Shown here: positions 5,773 through 9,521 of the stretch, piece by piece
How positions within the stretch are numbered: the first letter of the stretch is position 1
Layout: every line of letters starts with the position of its first letter
Source of the DNA: CAYMEV01 sp964431655 [NCBI: uncultured bacterium]
GTDB lineage: Bacteria; CAYMEV01
Direction of reading: 5' to 3'
NCBI GenBank assembly: GCA_964431655.1
Contig: CAYSKJ010000127.1
Location: forward strand, 1 to 9,521
Length of the DNA: 9,521 bases
The notes under the pieces: model-generated
Seen by the model: the letters and a program-made list of their open reading frames with translations, nothing else
Databases searched by the model: none
Told to the model about the DNA's origin: nothing
Program-made: the position numbers and the translations under genes

Positions 5773-8700
5773 ATGAAAGCTGTAAGAAAATACATCATTA
5801 TTTTAATAATAGCAGCTGCTATAACAGTTATCTACAATGCAGGATTCTACCTGCTTAAGCCTCTAGTAATTGATAGAGTCCTGAAAAATTTAAAACAGGA
5901 ATACGGAGTTGATGTCCGCATTGAAAACATTGACATCAGCCTCCTCTTTTCCTATATCCTGGCTGAAAACATGGAAATAGAATACGATGGAACCCTCATA
6001 CTAAAGGCCGGAATAATCAAGGTAGAGACAGAATATATGATAATGCTTCTGTTTAAGGAAATCAATATTAAACAGATATATATCCATGGCCTTGATTTTT
6101 CATACAGCGATGCCTTAAAGGAGCTGGCTTCAAATCTTAGGCCAGATGGAGATGCCATTGAAAGCAAAGACGGGTTCAAGGTATTTTTATCCTCTTTGGT
6201 AGTGCAGGATTCCAGTATCCGGTATGATTCAGAGGAATTCTCGGCCCGGATCAGCAATATCAGCCTGAGGCTCTTCAGCTATCTCGGCATGTATTATGAA
6301 TCCACCCTGAAATGCTCAGCCATGCTTAATTACCAGGATTATGAAACCAGCTACTACATGGACATGAATCTGAATATTGGGAAGGATTTTGACAACCTGG
6401 AGATAATAAAAAAAGAAGGCAATATCGCTCATGATTTATACCCTGAAGGATATATAGGCGGAAAGTTTGACATTGCAAAAAACAGCCTTGAGCTTGATTT
6501 ATCTTTCCCTCTGCCAGCCTATAAAGCCCTGGACTTGAAGGGGATTTTTCTTATTGAAGGTAATCTGTCAAAAAACCTAAGTTCCCCCGATTTTTCAGGT
6601 TTTTTCCTGTCAAAGGACCTTTTTTACAGGAATACTCCTCTGAAATTGCACTCCGGCATCTATAAGGAGGAAAACCGAATAAGGATCGAGGACTTCAATA
6701 TTTCCTGCGATGCCCTCTCAGCCGGTTTATCGGGTGTAATGGACCTGGAAGCTCTTTCGGGCGATGGCTGGCTTGGAGATATTGATTTCAGGCTTGACAG
6801 GGTTGACACAAAAAGCGTTTTAAGTCAGCTTTTCAGCCATGACAGCTTCTTTGAACAGCAAATGTTTCTGGAAGGTACTGCCAGGTTTTCCATGCTTGAG
6901 GGCAGATTTACACCCGAAATCAGTTCCAGGATCGATATACAGAGGTCAGCCCAGGGCTATTCACCCCTTGAATGCAATCTTCTTGCAAAATACAGCAATG
7001 GAATTATTGAGCTAAAAACCGCAGAGATTGCTGTAGATAACTCCCTTATCTCAGCCTCTGCCGTTTTTAATACCCGGGACAGCATAATAAACGGGCAGTT
7101 CAGCTACCTTATAAATGACCCGGAGAAACAGCATTACTTCATCAGACAGCTTGTAGACCGCGAGATATTGGCATCAGACAGGGATTCAGCCGAATCTTTT
7201 CTGGATTTCTGGGATAACAATACAGTAAGCAGAGGCATCGGTGAAATAACCGGTTTTATAACCGGTAATATTGAAAATCCTGAAATAGACGCTCTGCTGC
7301 TGGGTTCTAAGATTGTTTTTGCAGGCACAGAACTGGGGAATATATCAGGCCATATAAAATACTATGATGAAAGGATAAGTCTGTCAGATACAATGATAAC
7401 CAGAAACGGGGCTGATATCACAGCCGGAGGATACATTGACCTGAAAACCAATGCTCCAAAACTGCTGGAACTCACCCTTTCATCCAGGAATTTCCCCGCA
7501 TCGGGGATCCTTGGAATCTATGATCTGGATGTGCCGGCAGAGACCCTCATTACCGGCAATATTGTGCTGGACAGCATTAAGGATGATATTGCCATATCCT
7601 TTGATGACATAAGGGCTCATGATATGAGTTATCAGAACCTCTATGTCGGTACGGGTCTTATATACGGAAGTTTCAAAGAGGATCTGCTTAGACTGGACAG
7701 GGTTAATATAGAATCCTCCCAGGGAACAGCTGATATATCAGGAAGCTATAACTTTCAGACAGGAGCTTATGAGCTGAGCCTTAAAACCATTTCCTTTTCT
7801 CTTTTCGACAGTGAAAAGACTGCGGACCTTACAGGGTTTGACAATATGCTTCTGGATATCTCCCTTGAAAGCAGGGGCACTTTTGAGCTTATGGATCTTG
7901 AGGCCGGAGGCAAAATCACAAGCGCCTATATCAGGGGCAGGCAAATTCCTGACCTGGAGTTCTCAGCCCGAATTGAAGAGAATGATGGTACCCTTCTGCT
8001 TGCCATGGATAATGCAGTCCGGATCCGGGGAAGCATCAAAGATATGACAGGTATAGACATAGATGGAGATTTAGATTTTAAGGATGCCATGCAATGGGCA
8101 GGATATTTCACAGAGAATGAAAACCAGGAGATGAGCCTCCCTATCAGGGGTTCTCTCATGGGAAGCATCGACCTTAATGACCTGGACTCCATTTTTCTCC
8201 AGTTATCCCTTGATGACATGAAGCTGAATTTCATGAAAAATGTCTATATGAACCGTGATCCGGTAAAAATCGCTTATTACGGCGGGCAATTGATAATTAA
8301 GGATTTTGTTCTTCAAAGAAACCGGGATTTTTTCCGTATAAGCGGTATAATAGACCCCTATTCGGGTTATGATCTGAATCTGCAGTCTAATATGGATATA
8401 TCCCTGGTATCCCAGTTTGTTCCGTCAGATATAATTTACACCCTTCGCGGGGAATCCGATATATACCTTGACCTGTTCGGCAAGCTTTCCAGCCCCGTAT
8501 TCCAGGGAAGAACAAAGCTTGACAATGGTTTTGTAAGGCTTCGGGACCTTTCATATCCAGTAACAAATATCAATGGTGATTTCTTCATATCCGGGTCTAC
8601 CATAAGGATAGACAGGCTGTCTGCGCGGCTCAACAATGGAAGCGCTGACATAACGGGCAATATGGCGTTTTCCGCCGGCGGCATAGACAATATAGTCATG

Positions 8701-9521
8701 GAAATCACCGGAAGCAATATCGGTTATGCCATACCAAGGGTTTTCGATTCAAAGTTCAGTTCCAGGCTCAGGTTTACTGGAAATTCATCAGCAGGATTCA
8801 TCCTCTCGGGGGATGTAAACCTTGAGTATTTCAAGTATGTTGAGAAACTTGAGCTCACTGCAAGACTGTCCAATATGATAAGGGGAATCATCACAGGAAG
8901 GACAACCTACGATACTGCATCCTTGCATGGAGATGATATTGTAAGAATGGACATAAAGGTCACCGGCGAAAGGAACATCTCCATGGATAATGACCTGGGA
9001 AAGGTTTTTTTCAAAGCTGATCTGGATGTAAAAGGCGGCATAAGCAGACCCATACTCCTGGGCAGGGCAGAGATAATCAGCGGAGAAATCTATCTCTTAA
9101 ACAACACTTTCAAGGAGCTTAAGGGTACAGCGGAATTTATTAATCCCTTCCGTCTTGACCCGAATATCAACTTTTCAGGAAAAACCTTCATAAACGGTTA
9201 TAATGTTACGGTTGCCGTTAACGGGAGCCTTGAGAATCCTATCCTGGAACTTGCATCAAACCCGTCTCTGCCAGAGATTGACATACTCAGCCTTCTCAGC
9301 AGCGGCAGAACTACCCAGGACTTCATGGCCGGAGGCACCCAGAGCAGTCTCGGTGAATACGGAGTATCAACCCTGCTTGCGGGAAACCTCACAAGCTACC
9401 TGGAGAAGACAGCCGAAGACCTCTTCAAGTTCGACAAAGTTACCGTGACTCCAATTCTGAGCGGTTCTCAATCGGATTTGTCAGCAAAGATAACCATAGA
9501 AAAAAGGCTTTCAAGCCGTCT
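5773..9521 (+). CDS. TamB-family (AsmA-like) inner-membrane/periplasmic protein, C-terminus cut by window edge
   Basis: An uninterrupted frame of 1249 codons runs off the right edge. Residues 6-27 form one hydrophobic N-terminal anchor after a basic start (MKAVRKY), followed by an AsmA-like opening (LKPLVIDRVLKNLKQEYGVDV). A very long beta-rich region of alternating polar and hydrophobic strands follows, with many short ITG/ISG turns. The last visible 200 residues fit the TamB C-terminal domain: GRAEIISGEIYLLNNTF, NGYNVTVAVNGSLENP, SNPSLPEIDIL (1162-1172), LSSGR (1175-1179) and ITIEKRLSSR, which lies near the end of relatives. Probably well under 150 residues are missing. TamB-like proteins span the periplasm as a hydrophobic groove and are linked to phospholipid transport and outer-membrane protein assembly. 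TAGGA abuts the ATG directly, too close for a normal Shine-Dalgarno, but the hydrophobic anchor fixes the start. It lies 28 bases after the HD-GYP gene, in the same orientation. A partner BamA/TamA-type barrel gene could follow outside the window. Confidence 0.88.
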   Translation, partial: MKAVRKYIIILIIAAAITVIYNAGFYLLKPLVIDRVLKNLKQEYGVDVRIENIDISLLFSYILAENMEIEYDGTLILKAGIIKVETEYMIMLLFKEINIKQIYIHGLDFSYSDALKELASNLRPDGDAIESKDGFKVFLSSLVVQDSSIRYDSEEFSARISNISLRLFSYLGMYYESTLKCSAMLNYQDYETSYYMDMNLNIGKDFDNLEIIKKEGNIAHDLYPEGYIGGKFDIAKNSLELDLSFPLPAYKALDLKGIFLIEGNLSKNLSSPDFSGFFLSKDLFYRNTPLKLHSGIYKEENRIRIEDFNISCDALSAGLSGVMDLEALSGDGWLGDIDFRLDRVDTKSVLSQLFSHDSFFEQQMFLEGTARFSMLEGRFTPEISSRIDIQRSAQGYSPLECNLLAKYSNGIIELKTAEIAVDNSLISASAVFNTRDSIINGQFSYLINDPEKQHYFIRQLVDREILASDRDSAESFLDFWDNNTVSRGIGEITGFITGNIENPEIDALLLGSKIVFAGTELGNISGHIKYYDERISLSDTMITRNGADITAGGYIDLKTNAPKLLELTLSSRNFPASGILGIYDLDVPAETLITGNIVLDSIKDDIAISFDDIRAHDMSYQNLYVGTGLIYGSFKEDLLRLDRVNIESSQGTADISGSYNFQTGAYELSLKTISFSLFDSEKTADLTGFDNMLLDISLESRGTFELMDLEAGGKITSAYIRGRQIPDLEFSARIEENDGTLLLAMDNAVRIRGSIKDMTGIDIDGDLDFKDAMQWAGYFTENENQEMSLPIRGSLMGSIDLNDLDSIFLQLSLDDMKLNFMKNVYMNRDPVKIAYYGGQLIIKDFVLQRNRDFFRISGIIDPYSGYDLNLQSNMDISLVSQFVPSDIIYTLRGESDIYLDLFGKLSSPVFQGRTKLDNGFVRLRDLSYPVTNINGDFFISGSTIRIDRLSARLNNGSADITGNMAFSAGGIDNIVMEITGSNIGYAIPRVFDSKFSSRLRFTGNSSAGFILSGDVNLEYFKYVEKLELTARLSNMIRGIITGRTTYDTASLHGDDIVRMDIKVTGERNISMDNDLGKVFFKADLDVKGGISRPILLGRAEIISGEIYLLNNTFKELKGTAEFINPFRLDPNINFSGKTFINGYNVTVAVNGSLENPILELASNPSLPEIDILSLLSSGRTTQDFMAGGTQSSLGEYGVSTLLAGNLTSYLEKTAEDLFKFDKVTVTPILSGSQSDLSAKITIEKRLSSR

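Noticed and set aside
7246-7266. Direct repeat of ATAACCGGT at 12-base spacing
   Set aside because: It is in frame and encodes the ITG-FITG turn pattern of the beta-strand repeat region, so it is explained by protein structure rather than a DNA-level element.
7926-8717. Several minus-strand and plus-strand open frames of 70-100 codons inside the TamB region
   Set aside because: The plus-strand TamB frame is open without a stop from 5773 to the window end and shows TamB features, so these are shadows.

Overview
The window looks like a chromosomal stretch from a Gram-negative-type (diderm) bacterium. An envelope-spanning TamB-like protein, a DksA/TraR-type zinc-finger protein, an archaeal-type (cofactor-independent) phosphoglycerate mutase and a DUF507 protein occur together. 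Base composition is moderate, in the mid-40s % G+C by eye. Codon use is rich in AGA/AGG for Arg and ATA for Ile in every gene, with no compositional break. This would fit groups such as Nitrospirota, Deferribacterota, Desulfobacterota or spirochaetes, but the sequence alone does not settle the phylum. No tRNA, rRNA, CRISPR, insertion sequence or prophage signature was seen.

Layout. On the minus strand, 719 down to 1 is the N-terminal part of an ABC-F ATPase that runs off the left edge. A short divergent promoter region (720-804) separates it from a co-directional run of plus-strand genes filling the rest of the window: a DksA-like regulator (805-1161), ApgM phosphoglycerate mutase (1168-2367), a sensor-less histidine-kinase-like protein with a degenerate ATPase domain (2357-3079), a stand-alone receiver (3153-3551), a DUF507 protein (3551-3829), a second stand-alone receiver (3830-4222), a GAF/HD-GYP protein (4209-5744) and a very long TamB-family protein (5773 to beyond 9521). 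Most junctions overlap or abut. The only gap of note is 73 bases before the first receiver, which holds a TATAAT box inside an inverted repeat.

How the genes may work together (inference). The most interesting part is 2357-5744. It has the parts of a phosphorelay without an obvious input kinase: a DHp-type His protein that keeps the H-E-x-x-N motif but has lost the ATP-binding G boxes (compare Spo0B and ChpT), two single-domain receivers, and a c-di-GMP phosphodiesterase-type HD-GYP protein that lacks its own receiver. A DUF507 protein of unknown function sits tightly coupled between the two receivers. A reasonable model is a cytoplasmic phosphotransfer hub controlling c-di-GMP turnover, transcribed next to a growth regulator (DksA-like), a central-carbon enzyme (ApgM) and an envelope lipid-transport protein (TamB).
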